A stretch of 64,000 nucleotides of DNA from Metarhizium brunneum. Lineage: Eukaryota; Ascomycota; Sordariomycetes; Hypocreales; Clavicipitaceae. Below the pieces are notes generated by a model. It had not been told where the DNA came from and did no database searches. It saw only the letters and a program-made list of their open reading frames with translations. Both the position numbers and the translations under genes were made by a program. This document shows positions 26,400 through 37,997 of this stretch, piece by piece. The DNA is taken from contig NC_089427.1 of the NCBI RefSeq assembly GCF_013426205.1, positions 868,001 through 932,000 on the forward strand. Direction: 5' to 3'. Numbering within the stretch: the first letter of the stretch is position 1; each line of letters starts with the position of its first letter.

Positions 26400-29300
26400 A
26401 TGGACCAACTCACTGGCTCCGGTCCCGAGCGCGCATTGCGTGATTCGATGGAATACTGGACGAAGTTTGTCGACAAATCCATATTCAAGCGCCTTGACAC
26501 GGAGACATTTGAGGAATTCGTCCCGCTTGTCCAAAATCAGCATCCTCTCCCGCCGTTCGTGATCGCCCTTTTATTCCTTCAACCGCAGCCTTACAACGTC
26601 ATAAGCCTCGATCCGCGGATACCTCCATATATACAGATTCTTACAAAACTGGGATACGTTGATGCGCCGTCCATTTTAAGGGTTCTGTACAAGTTTTCGT
26701 CGCTGCACACGCAGCTCAAAACATCGCAAAATGAAACCCAGTCCGCGAGTAAGGGCAACAACCCTTACCAGCGCTCAAAAGAGAAGAGAAAGAAACCGCA
26801 GCGGTGGAATAGTTCGGCCTGGGTGGAGGAGTTCATGTTCTATCATGTCATCAAGATCATTGTGGAGGGAACCGCCTTTCGAGAATCACGCGTCGTTCTG
26901 GAGCTGGTCCAGGTCATTTCCAAATGGATGGAGCTTTTCACCTCAGTATCCAGCGTCTTCGCGACAGATGTCATGGGCGAGTTGCAGAGTTCACAGGCCC
27001 GTATCGACATGGAGACTGCACGAGCTGCCTTTGTCCCGCTCCTGTTGCGACTGGTCGAGGTTCCTGCGCTTGTAAAGGCCATCAGTAGCCCACATGCCAA
27101 AGGTACGGTTTCCCGATCTCTGGCGTCAGGTTGGCAGGCTAACGTCTTTAGCTATTCGAAAAAGCCTCGCAAACAGCATGGCTGGCTTTATTCAGACACT
27201 GCAGCCGGCCCCGGGCTTTGTCGAACGGCTAGAGATCTTCCGCACGGAAACTTTGGCCAGACTAGACCCGATTGATAAGAAGGACCAGGCGGCCACTAAT
27301 GCCGCTATGGACGAGCTTTTGGGGACGACTGTTGGTTTAGACAGTTTTGTCATTCCGGACCTGCTAATCTCCAACACCAGATCAGCGGTATATGTCTTTT
27401 TGAATGCATCAGTATGTTGCCAGATAGAGAGAGGCATGGCAATCACCGCTGACACAGACTAGCTTGTAGGACGTCCTTTGATCGACGACAATGTATTGAT
27501 ATCATATTTACAAAACCGATATCAGGTAGGTCTACACCTCCCCAGCCTGAGATGGCTGCCTGGCTGATCGACTTTGAAAGGGTGCAACACAGTCGAGCGC
27601 CATTGAATTGATAGTGGCATCGTTTGATATCCTCGCCAATGCCGTATTCCGCAACGAAGGGCCCAAAGACGCACATTTGTTGAAATCTTTTCTCGTCAAC
27701 AAAGTACCCCTTCTCCTATGCCTCCTTTTTCTCCGGGAACCAACGTTTGACACCAACGCTTCCGAGTTTTGCATTACCGAGGCTCTGAGCCAAGTAGATA
27801 CCAGCGTATTTCCCACCGCCTCGCTTATGTTTGACGAATCCAGAAGTAATAATCCGTACACTGAGAGTGTGCGCGAGGAATTCTGCACAGCCTGTGCCCT
27901 TCACGGCCTCGTGCAAAGGGAGCACGTTGAACGAATTTTGGGCGAGCTATCCATGTCATATGAGCCTTCACTAGAAAAGTACTCCAAGGAAAAGCTTGTT
28001 CAGGATTGTTTGGCCGACGCCGAAAAGGTCCAGGGATTAATACGAGAACTTGAGAAGATGGACGGCAACGTTGGTGCGGTCTGCCAAGCATTGGTAGAGG
28101 TATGAAATCTGCCAGCCGTGCCCTTCAAGAAGCTTCGCTGCTAACTTGGCCAACAGGTGATGCGTCAACTCTGTAACAATAAAGAAACCATGTCGTTGAA
28201 GCTTTTGTGCAGCCAACTGGCGCAGAAGCCTCGAATCCTCGACATTCTGTTGCTCTTTGAGAAGCTGCCCTCTATTCTGGACCCATTATGTCAACTCCTG
28301 GATAACTGGCGATACGAGGAGGATCAAGGCGAATACCAGCCCATATACGAAGAATTCGGCTCCATTCTCCTCCTTGTGCTAGCCTTTGCATATCGGTATA
28401 ACTTGACTGCAGCTGATATTGGCATCACGTCGCCAGACTCTTGTATTGCCAAAATCCTTGGCAGAGCACATATTAGCCGTGACAGAGATGAGCTGACTGA
28501 GCAAGAAAAGGGTCATCTGAGCGGCTGGATTCATGGTCTCTTTGCTGACTCTGGAGGCTTGGGCGATGATCTAATGTCTTCGTGTCCGCCACAGGATTTT
28601 TATCTGCTCGTAGCGTCTCTGTTTCAGAATATTGTCGTGGCGTACACATATGGCTATCTCAGTGACGAAACTCTGAAAGGAGGTATAGAATGTAAGTTGT
28701 TTTTTGTTCCTGTTGTTTTGCCAGTGTGGAGTGTTACACCAACTAACTGACTTGCTCAGACTTGGTGGATACGTTTTTGCTGCCTTCACTTGTACCGGCA
28801 CTGCGTTTCCTCGCAGACTACCTGTGGGTAGAGCAGAAAGAGCAAAAGGCAATTATCAAAATCTTGCAACTCATCCTGCTACCCAGCTCTATTTCCGGGG
28901 AGGCAAGCACCATGTTATCATCAGTTCGAAATCTAGTAGCAAAACCACTGGAGCACTCGCTGCGGACATATCAGCGCCAGGACCCCAAGAACCAGGATAT
29001 CCAGCCACTGTTGAGAGCTCTCAAGGACAGCCTGCCGCTGTCGCGGCGAACCGGTGGCGCAGATCACAATGAACTCCAATCGTGGACGAACAGCTCCAGC
29101 GCGGGACTTGCTGGCGCCTTGAGACACACAGTACAGGGTCTCGTGCAATGGAGCATGCATCCGAGTGTTAATAGCATGCCCACATCTTACACACACAGAC
29201 AGTTAATCGCTGCGCAAAAAATCATGGGAGCCAAGCGGACGCTCCGACTTCTTCTGGAGGAAGTCCGCACGCAATCCGAGACGGGCAGCGCAAACATTGT

Positions 29301-29802
29301 GTACGACGCCGTCGCGGCAATTGTTTGCGCTCCCAACGTCACCAATGAGCCTCCGCCAAACAACCAAATGATGGACGCATCGGGCAATGTTCCGCCCGCC
29401 GTTCAACGGCCCCTGACGCTCCGTGAAGTCCTGCGCCTCGAAGCCGAAGGGTGTAACAAGCTACAAAAGGCGGACCCTGTCCTGGCCGAGATTGTGGTCC
29501 GCCTCTATCGCCGCGTTGAAGCACACATGGCGATGCCCCAGAACCAGGCTATTCTCGAGGCACCAGGTATCCAGCTCGATCTTGGCTCTGGGGCAGGTGG
29601 TCTCGGGGATGTTGATGCCATGGCGGCTGTTGGTGTTGGCGCAGACGGCATGACGGTTGACGGGCTGGACATGGGTATTGGCGGCCCGGGAAGCGCAGGC
29701 GGATTGGATGCCACTAGCGACGGCGATTTGTTTGGCGGCCTGGATACGAATGGCATGGATATGTTTGGCTGGGGAGACAGCATGGACTTGAGTGGGAATT
29801 GA
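26400..29802 (+). CDS. MED5: Mediator of RNA polymerase II transcription subunit 5 (Med5/Nut1)
   Basis: Six exons: 26400-27102, 27152-27411, 27463-27525, 27581-28099, 28157-28691 and 28760-29802. All phases agree and give about 1040 residues, the normal size for filamentous-fungal Med5. The N-terminus carries the family pattern around WTKFVDKSIFKRLDTETFEE. The long alpha-helical middle has no enzyme motif. The C-terminus is Gly/Asp/Met-rich (GVGADGMTVDGLDMGIGG) and ends WGDSMDLSGN, as in other filamentous fungi. Med5 belongs to the Mediator tail module, which receives signals from activators in the nucleus. The exon 4 acceptor could instead be the CACAG 15 bases further on, which keeps the frame and removes five residues. 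No defect seen. Confidence 0.92.
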
Positions 29803-31076
29803 AGCGTGATGGTATCATTATTGAGGGGAACATGTAACAGTATATGGGCTGTGGCGATATGGGCTGTAGCGATATCCTCAAAGCGATGGGTCTAGACGTG
29901 TATTAAAACCAACATGCCGATTCTGGGACTTGGAGTTTCATAAAGGTCCGTCTGCGGTTTCTTTTTCCCGAGTAGGTTGTGTGCATACCTAATTGTCGGA
30001 CTTGTATGATTCGAAAGGGTTTACCTCGCGCGTCTCTGTGGCATCTGTCTGCCCGGGTTGGTGTTGGGATCACTCGCCACGGAGAATATGACGCCCCTGC
30101 AGACCCTTGCTTCTCGTCGTGACAGGAATTCGAGGGCCGAGTGTATGAGCGATCTATCCTAGTCACTCTATCCTTTTGTGTTGGAAAGCGTTTGGGTGCT
30201 TGTGGATGTGCTGCCGCCCGTCGCCAGCGCAGCAGCCTCACGTACGCACGTGCGGTGGTCTGATTTCTGCCCAAGCATGCTGAAAATGAGGTGGTTTTTT
30301 CATGGATTCCTTATAGTTTGGTTGTAGAAGCCAATGGCTAGATTCAAATTCTGGCACTTGCACTGTTGACTCGTATTTGTCGAACCTAGTTGCAAACTTG
30401 TTACATGTACGTTGGGAGCCTGCGAGTCAAGGAGGAAAGGTGCTTCTGACGACGCAATTTTTCTCGAGTGATCCTCATTGGATTGCTTGTCACCAAGTTG
30501 AAATTATAAACAGGGTGCAAATTGAAGGCGGCAGACGTATGCTTTCAAAATCTAGACCCGAGGGTGAGTCGTTAAAGGAAACCGGCCATTGGCCTTGGCG
30601 AGAGAGTGGAGGAGTGAAGACAGGGCGAGATGCTATTGTTTGTTTACTTTACCTATTCACGGGCCACAGTCAATGTTGTATTTTCATTCAAGGTTTGCAA
30701 ATAGCCGAGGACAATACCCAACAACGCAAACGAGCATCTCGGGATTCGGACAGGGGGCCCTTCTCGACTGGAAGCCTTCGTGAGGCAGCACGAGTGAAAG
30801 CAAGAATTGCTGCTGCTCCGTTTGCTCTATCCATATTCACAGGCTCTTATACCGGTTCCCTACCCTCTGTGAAGCTATTGACGAGTCCTTGTTGTAGTAG
30901 TGAACGTGTCGAGATCCTGCCTCAACGGGTATAAATTGGCACGGCTTGCCCATGTCCATTGAACGCACCGCTATTTTCCGCATAAATCTTTTACCCTCAA
31001 TTTCACCGAATCTCTAAACACATCGATTCATCCCTTCACAACGATCCCTCGGCCAGCTGCCAGCTCGACATCCACA
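29803..31076. other. Intergenic region
   Basis: No gene supported. A 185-codon frame at 30377-30934 begins at TTG, has no domain and probably overlaps the promoter of the next gene. A TATAAAT lies at 30929. Confidence 0.5.
30929..30935 (+). promoter_or_regulatory. TATA box of the 3CxxC zinc-finger gene
   Basis: TATAAAT lies 148 bases upstream of the ATG at 31077, in the expected orientation and distance for a fungal core promoter. Confidence 0.45.
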
Positions 31077-31562
31077 ATGCCGCGCGGGACTCGAGCCTGG
31101 TCACTGTTCCCAGAACACCACGGCTCGGTGGAAGATCTCCTGCAAGAGGAGGGGCTCGATTTCGATTTTCAACACACCGACAGGGAGTCTGGCCATATCA
31201 AAGAGTATGATACCAATGTCATGGGCCGCTTCGCCTGCCCCAACGCAAACTGCACCCAGCAAGGCTGGTCCAGCAAGAAGATCGCCGTCTGGATCCGGCT
31301 GTACTCTGGCTCGCGATACAATGCGAGGGTTTACAATCAGCGGTGCAAGTCCTGCAACTCGCTTAGCCGACCAACTTTAGATGACTCGTACGCGGAACGA
31401 ATTGCGTACCGTCTAAAGAAGTGGTCCAACATTGAGGTTAAACCACCTCCCTCTTCTGGTGGGAATGGAAAACCGCACGAGAGGGATCTGTGTGAGGGGT
31501 GCAAGAATGGTCATTGTGCAGACGGAGAGCTGAAGGAGAGGATGAGATCGTTTTGTTTTTAG
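31077..31562 (+). CDS. 3CxxC-type zinc-finger protein
   Basis: A single exon of 161 residues. After an N-terminal region of about 50 residues comes GRFACPNANC, then WSSKKIAVWIRLY, a second pair in QRCKSC around residue 97, and a third set, CEGCKNGHC, near the C-terminus, ending MRSFCF. This arrangement of three cysteine pairs around a beta-rich core is the zf-3CxxC domain found in fungal proteins and in vertebrate receptor-transporting proteins. In fungi the cellular role is largely unknown; zinc binding is inferred from the cysteine pattern. The gene lies 343 bases upstream of, and in the same orientation as, the secreted hydrolase gene. Confidence 0.85.
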   Translation: MPRGTRAWSLFPEHHGSVEDLLQEEGLDFDFQHTDRESGHIKEYDTNVMGRFACPNANCTQQGWSSKKIAVWIRLYSGSRYNARVYNQRCKSCNSLSRPTLDDSYAERIAYRLKKWSNIEVKPPPSSGGNGKPHERDLCEGCKNGHCADGELKERMRSFCF

Positions 31563-31905
31563 CTTTTTTCTCTGGGGATGTGTAATCAAGAGTTGTCTCA
31601 TGTCGTGGACTTGTGGCTAGGATTGGTCAATTGGGAATTGGTGCCTTTGTCGGTTGGGACCCCAACACAACTCTGTTTTCTTACCTTTTCATTCTCACTC
31701 GACTTGGGCAATACGCCAAAAGGAAGACGAGAACAAAACCACCACATTTACTCCTCTTCTATTCTAGAGATGAATGAATTTCGTTTTTAATCTTGTAATC
31801 TCTGCGCCTCCAACCATCGCGCGTCGCATACGCATCGCACCCATGTGACAGTACCGCTGCAATATTAGCCTTGGCCACACGTCGTCATCAAACACCCAGG
31901 CTGCA

Positions 31906-33709
31906 ATGGGGACGTTTATCCGGGTTCTGGGATGGGCGACACTAGTTTCCATCGCGATTTCGGTGAATACTGATACATCCGACTTTGACTGGAATGCCGT
32001 CGAGCCCTCGTGGCATCTTCACTATTCACCATGCTACGACGGGTTTCAATGTGCTCGCCTTCTCATGCCATTGGATTGGCTTAATACCGAACCGTCAAAC
32101 GAAACGGTAGCTCTGTCCATGATCAAATTACCAGCTGCCGTGGACTGCAGCGATGCCTCCTTTGGCGGCACTGTCATCACAAACCCCGGAGGTCCGGGCA
32201 GTTCTGGTGTTCGCCACGTCCTTAAAAACGGCCGCTACATGCAAACCATGATGGATGGCGAGAAGCACTTTGAGATCATGTCCTTTGACCCAAGGGGCGT
32301 GGCACATAGCAAACCAGCCGCAGATTGCTACGCCAGCGAGCCCGCGCGAACAGCCGCCGCCTGGCAGAGTCGAGGCTTCACCAATTTCGACGCCTCTGCC
32401 GAGAATCTCAAGTACCAAAAGGCATTCGCGGCTGCGCGAGGCCTTCAATGTGCAAAGCCCGGCCCCCACGGCTACGCCATTCAAGAGTACATGGCTACGG
32501 CGTCGGTTGCTCGCGACATGGTCCGCATCATCGATGAGATTGAAAGCCTACGTCAGAAAACACTGGCACAAAAGCTCCAACACGAAGCTCAAAAGCCCGT
32601 GACCAGCAAGCCTGCTAATGTGGCGAGACTGCAATACTACGGGACTTCGTATGGCACCTTTCTCGGAAACACCTTCATGTCCATGTTTCCAGGGCGCGTG
32701 AAGCGCATGGTTCTCGATGGGGTGATAGTTCCAGAGGACTGGGTTGCGGCGGTAGGTATCTCACCACGACCTATACTGAGTTGGAACAAGACCGTCTAAT
32801 TATCAAGCACGTTAGGACTGGCACAATTCCCTTCTGGATAGCGAGAAAGCGCTCGAATACTTCTACCGCTCGTGCTTTGAAGCCACGGCCAAGTGTCCCT
32901 TGACCAAGTCATCCGACCATTCTTGGCATTCAATACGGGACAGAGTGCGTACATTGCTTGGCGAGCTGGAGGCCAGCCCGAGACCGGTCCTGACACAAGG
33001 GGGAACAGAAGCCATCATCACAGCTGGCATGGTTCGCTCGTCCATCTTCAACGCGCTCTACCAACCCGTCGACAAGTTTGAACCGCTGGCCGAGTCACTG
33101 GCGAGTGCATTACAAGGCAACTACACCTTACTTGTTCAAAACACGGGCCTCGGCCACCCGGCGGATGGATGTACCCCCAAGAAGCCAGGTGAATACAACT
33201 GGCTTGGTCTCTCGTCCTCGGCGGTAGTATGCGGTGACGCTCAAGACGTGACGCATCACGATGAGCGCTACTGGCAGGGCTACTTCGAAAAGCTGGGAGA
33301 CCGATCTCCGGAATTCGGACACCATGTTGCCAAAATACCCTTCACGTGCTCCGGATGGAAGAGCAGGCCGAAATACAGATTCACCGGGCCATTTTCGTCC
33401 CCGCAAGCAGATACCAGCGACAAACAGGAACGACCCTCCGCGCCGGCTCTGTTGTTATCTAGCTGGATCGACCCTATCACGCCGCTCCAGAACGCGCACA
33501 GGGTGTCAAAGAGCCACCCGGGGTCCAGGGTCTTGTCACAAAGGTCCGTGGGGCATTGCGCCTTGTATTCGGCGCCGAGCAAATGTACTAACAGGGTGGT
33601 GCGGACGTACATGGCCACTGGTGCACTTCCGGATGAAGGCGCGCAGTGCGAGCCGGATTGTGTGCCCTGGGAGCAGTGTGATGACGAGAGAACGTCGCTG
33701 CCGCGGTGA
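31906..33709 (+). CDS. Secreted alpha/beta hydrolase, S33 tripeptidyl-aminopeptidase type
   Basis: Exons 31906-32751 and 32816-33709 join in phase to give 579 residues. The intron has a GTAGGT donor, a CTAAT branch and a GTTAG acceptor. A short hydrophobic N-terminus (VLGWATLVSIAISV) is the likely signal peptide. The oxyanion-region motif TNPGGPGSSG is present, followed by the nucleophile elbow YYGTSYGT with Ser248. The C-terminal TAP-like part contains SSWIDPITPLQNA with Asp501 and SVGHCALYS with His529, completing a Ser-Asp-His triad. Relatives release short peptides or single residues from protein N-termini outside the cell. The cysteine-rich end (CEPDCVPWEQC) is consistent with secretion. 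Intact. Confidence 0.88.
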
Positions 33710-34048
33710 ACGGGAGTGCGTACACTGGGAAGCAAGGGTGTTGAAACCAAACAACGTATTTGTATGCAGCCGTGCCCATCCTAATATGGATACGTTTCTT
33801 CAGAGAGGTTGTAGACTCTCTCTAATTATCCGCGGATACAGAGACTTGTACTTGCAGAGTAAACCTGCAGCCGTTGAGACTGGAGCTTCTCCATTCATTC
33901 ACACGCTCTCTCTCTTTGAAGTCGTGGCGGAAACCCAACATGCTTTTACACCTACCTAGCTCCTCGGGCCATGTGTGAAATCGCCCGAATCAACTAGGCA
34001 CAACTACAATCACCTCGTAGTAACCCCGTGACAGTATACCGGAATTTC

Positions 34049-35885
34049 TCACGGCGTAACAATATCAAAGTTCCTATCCCCCGGATCCAGCAGCCCCCCG
34101 AGCCTCGCCAGCACCGAGACATCCCCGTCAATCTCGATCCCAGCCGCCCTCAAAGCATCCGGACCGCGTCCCAAACCCACCAGGGCACAAAGCTGCCTCC
34201 GCGTCGCCGAGAGCGTCACGTCCGGGCTCGCCTCCCGCCTCGCCGCCGAATACACCAACACCCCGTTGGACAGCCACAGCCTGTACCGCTCGCCGGCGTC
34301 CACCAGCACCACGTCAATCGCCAGGCTCTGCCCCCACGCCCTCGGCCCGTCGACCCTGACGGCCAGCGAGTCAAACACCATCTCGGGCGTGAGCTGGCCG
34401 ACCACGTCCCCGGAAGCAGTCGACGTCGGGGCGCCAAACTTGCCGCCGCGCAGCTCCGCCGCCCCCGACATGTAAAAGTTCCGCCACGGCCCGTTCTCGC
34501 TCCCGTAGCCCAGCTGCTCGTACGTGTCCGCCAGCAGGGCCCTCGCCTCGGCGTGCTCGGGCTCCGCAAACACGACGTGGTTGAGTATCTCGGCCGCCCA
34601 GCGGAAGTCGCCCTCGCCAAGGGCCTCCCTCGCGCGGTCGACGACCTGGCCCGCGCCCCCCGCGAGCTTCAAGTACCGCCGGGCGCGGTCGGCGGGCGGA
34701 TGCTCCCACAGATGGGACGGGTTGCCGTCGAACCAGCCCATGTAGCGCTGGTAGATGGCCTTGACGTTGTGGCTCAGGGAGCCGTAGTACCCGCGGGCGG
34801 CCCAGGCGCCCTCGAGCGCCGGCGGGAGCGCCATGGCCTCCGCGATCTCGGGCCCCGTGAGCCCCCTGTTGAGCAGGCGGAGCGTCTGGTCGTGCAGGTA
34901 GCCGTACAGGTCGCGCTGCGAGGCGAGGAAGTCGACGGCGCTGCGCTGGCCCCAGGTCGGCCAGTGGTGCGAGGCAAACACCACGTCGGCGCGGCCGCCA
35001 AACAGGTCAATCGTCTCGGTGAGAAGGCGGCTCCAGCGGTGGGCGTCGCGGACGACGGCGCCGCGCGGCGTCAGGATGTTGTGCAGGGTGTGCGTCGCGT
35101 CCTCGGCGGCGCAGAGCGCCCGGAACTGCGGCAGGTACACGAGCATCTCGGCCGGGGCCTCGGTGTCGGGCGCCATCTGGAACACCATCCGCACGCCGGC
35201 GGCGATGCGCTCCTCGCCCGTGGTCCGGACGGTGTCGTTGGGCGCGATGAGCGTCAGCGTGCCCCCCGTCGGCGCCGTACATGTAGCCCGCCCGGCGGCT
35301 CATGGCCGTCCCGGCAAACACGTTCTCCGACACGGCGTGCTCGAGGAACCCCTCTGGCGCGATGATCTTGATGTCGTCCCGGTGGACCTGGTCCTCTGTG
35401 ACGAAGCCCTTGACGCCGCCAAAGTGGTCGGCGTGGCAGTGCGTGTAGACAATGGCCCTGATGCGCCGGTGCTTGCCGCGATGCTGCTGGTACAGCTGGA
35501 GCGCTGCGGCCGCCGTCTCCGAGCACGTCAGCGCGTCGATGATGACGAGGCCCTCGTCGCCTTCGACGAAGGTCGTGTTGGACAAGTCTAGGCCGCGCAC
35601 TTGGTAGATGCCCTCTGTGACCTGGAACAGACCGTCCAGCCGGCAGAGCTGCGCCTGTCGCCAGAGACTGGGGTGTACGGTGTCCGGGGCCTCGTTTTCG
35701 AGGAACTTGTACGAGTCATTGTCCCATATCACGGCGCCGGCGGCATTCGTGATGACGTTGGGCTGGCGCGTCCCGATGCGGCCTTTTGTCGCATTTTGAA
35801 AATCTGTCTCGTCATCGAAAGGGAGGGATTGGCGGGCCTGTTGGTTGTGAGCGCGGATTACTTCTGCTGCTGCCTTGGACGCCAT
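34049..35885 (-). pseudogene. Alkyl-sulfatase-like metallo-beta-lactamase, frameshifted
   Basis: The N-terminal part, starting at the ATG at 35885, and the C-terminal part are both highly typical of SDS-hydrolase/BDS1-type alkyl sulfatases. The zinc motif is intact: YTHCHADHFGG with His149, His151, Asp153 and His154. A later ASHHWPTWG motif and a C-terminal SCP2-like domain follow (FDSLAVRVDGPRAWGQ). The frame breaks at 35262-35267, a run of six C on plus. Before it the frame reads AGYMYGAD; after it, one base out, GTLTLIAPND. Family members, from memory, carry some 12-18 more residues between these points, so a deletion seems to have occurred there. No GT donor is available to repair this by splicing. 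The gene is otherwise full length with high-GC coding bias, so the loss is recent or a sequencing or assembly error. Two upstream in-frame start codons (35909, 35945) are possible. Confidence 0.75.
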
Positions 35886-36632
35886 GGTGTTGCGTAAAGA
35901 GCTATTCATCTGACATGGCGGGCTGAGGATGGGAAGCGTGTACAAGGTTTGGGGCCCAGGGTACCCTTTTTATGTGAATATGGGCGTTTGATTCTCTGCA
36001 GCCAGGATGTGACATTCATCATGTTGGCGTGATGCTCGTGTAATTGGGGAGCTGAATTGGCCAGTGTTGGGTATTAGACTTTAGCCACATACGCCAACAT
36101 GTCTTTTGGACAGACGGCAAGCCAAGATGGCAAGTCGTCGTTCTCGTAAAATGGGTAGCTTCCTCGTTGTATGTTTTTTGCAGCTGTTTGCTTTCGGGAC
36201 GTTTGATTCAAGGCCCTGCCCAGGAGGCAAGTCGTGCATTTCGGTCATGGTCCAACGATCAAGGCCCCATGCCCCAGGACAGATAATGGTAGCCATGACG
36301 AGCATCGCGCTGGCTTTCCGAAGCCTCCGAATTTACCTGCGTGCCGAAAAGACGGCCATTCTCGACTCGTCGACGACGCCGGAGTAAAAAAACGCCATTC
36401 TGCGGATTCCGCGGTGCCAGAAGGGAACACGGGCTGGCTGAAATGGGGCGTCGCGGAGCTCAACTTGTAAACTGCTGTACTGGAACTCAGACTTACAGCC
36501 ACAAGCTGGAAACGAGTCGTTCCATTTATACACGGCGGTATACAGTGTATGTATTAGTGAGAACAACCCACGCAGTAAAGAGTCTTCCTTTGACTTCAGT
36601 AGCGATACTTGTATAAGCCGACGCCGAAGCAA

Positions 36633-37316
36633 TCACAAGTTCTCAGTCACCCCAGCCTCAATCCCCTCCATTATATTCAACAACTCAACTCAGACCCTGG
36701 TACTGAGTGCCTCTCCCTCCTCGCCAAGCATTGTGCTCGGCCAAATCTCCGCCTCACGGTTGGACATGAACTTGCCGTGCGTCTCGGGCGCAAACACACC
36801 AGCCATCAGAGTGCGCGACCCCATCTTGCTGCTTCTCGCAACAGCAAGGTGAGAAGCAAAGTTGACACAACGTGCACTGTCGTCGTGGTCTCGTGTCCAT
36901 CGTGAAGCCCATGGTGCATGATTACAATGCCTGCATTGTTGAGCAGCACGTCGAGGCAAACTCCTCGCTTTGGAACGAGCATAAATCGAGCTTCCATACT
37001 TCCATCACACCGTGTCGCGGCGTCGCTCTCATTGTCTACCCTGGCCGCGGCTCCTAGCTACGTTGCGACAGGCAATGATTACTTTTGTCGCGTTGAGACG
37101 GATAAAGTGACGGGCTGCTTCAGGCCAAAAATTCCTGCGTATGCAAGCGCGTTAGATGGAAATGACGCCCTTCCGCTGTAAACATGTGATGAACTGAGTT
37201 GGGGGAGGGAAGGAAACGACTTGCCGGTGTTTGCGCCGGTGATGATGACCGGCACAATCCTCGTCAGGGCATGGCAGGGCCTTGAATTGCGCTACGAGGG
37301 TGCTGATGACTGCCAT
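36633..37316 (-). pseudogene. Short-chain dehydrogenase/reductase relic
   Basis: Pieces of one SDR protein occur in order but in different frames. From the ATG at 37316 there is an N-terminal piece, then out of frame the cofactor motif VPVIITGANTG, then after an apparent intron EAARHFIRLNATKVIIACR, which runs into a stop. Then come EVWKLDL in another frame and LDVLLNNAGI followed by VHVVSTLLLTLLL, and finally a C-terminal piece, ETHGKFMSN, ending with RV, a TGA at 36692-36690 where Trp is usual, and then VELLNIMEGIEAGV. The catalytic YxxxK block and roughly 100 or more residues around it are absent. Deletions, frameshifts and a Trp-to-stop change make this a clear pseudogene. The original substrate cannot be inferred. 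Confidence 0.85.
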
Positions 37317-37811
37317 TTGACGAGTTTGCGCGCCATGTTTGGCTGGAGTTGCGAATTGCGATGCTGGACCACGGTTTTTTGTTGATGAAAATGGATGATG
37401 AAGGATGGTGAAGTTGCTGGCTGGGGCACAGGGTGTGTTCATTCAATGTTGGGACATCGAGTCATTCTGCAGCTGCACGAGACACCATGTGCAGACCTTC
37501 CATATATACACCAGTCTGTTGCCAAGTGCCAACACATTCCATAAAAGTTAAACACATCAATGGTCTATTTCGGGCCATATTTGGTCATTTCATAGCCGAC
37601 TAACAATATATATATTATGGTGCTACGTGCTATTCAGGCAGATTAAAAACCGATGCAACTTGAATTATAGTCTCATCGACTCCATAATCTTCGCTTTATT
37701 GCAGTTTTTATTACTCAGAAATTAGCCCCAAGTTGGTCAATTTGTACTACCAAAATACTAGACTCTTTAATGCTCAAAGTAGACAGTATGGATATTATCC
37801 TAGACTCCTAC

Positions 37812-37997
37812 TCATGGCAGTTGAAAAAATGATACTAGACCAGACTTATGTCCAAGGACAAGAATGTTATTCCATCGCGCCGCACATGTGGCCCTGTAAT
37901 CTGGCGGAAGACACAAAAGATTATGTCCATCTCGAGCTATCCAATCTTCAGTACTGGATATAACATCCGCTGAGCCTTCGGCCTCGGTAGGTTTGGC
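37812..37997 (-). pseudogene. C-terminal tail of the NACHT/WD40 gene, joined to the cullin fragment
   Basis: The last 61 codons read EDWIARDGHNLLCLPPDYRA followed by LVLGHKSGLVSFF. This is the characteristic closing segment of fungal NACHT-WD40 proteins (W-I/V-x-x-x-G-x-x-x-L-W-L-P-x-x-Y-R-x, then LGHxSG-V-x-F), and no cullin has it. It is in the same uninterrupted frame as the cullin sequence before it (junction near 37998), so the tail has been separated from its WD40 domain by the cullin segment. As an independent gene it would have no function. Confidence 0.75.

Noticed and set aside
30377..30934. 185-codon plus-strand frame upstream of the 3CxxC gene
   Set aside because: Starts at TTG, contains the likely promoter of the next gene, and has no domain.
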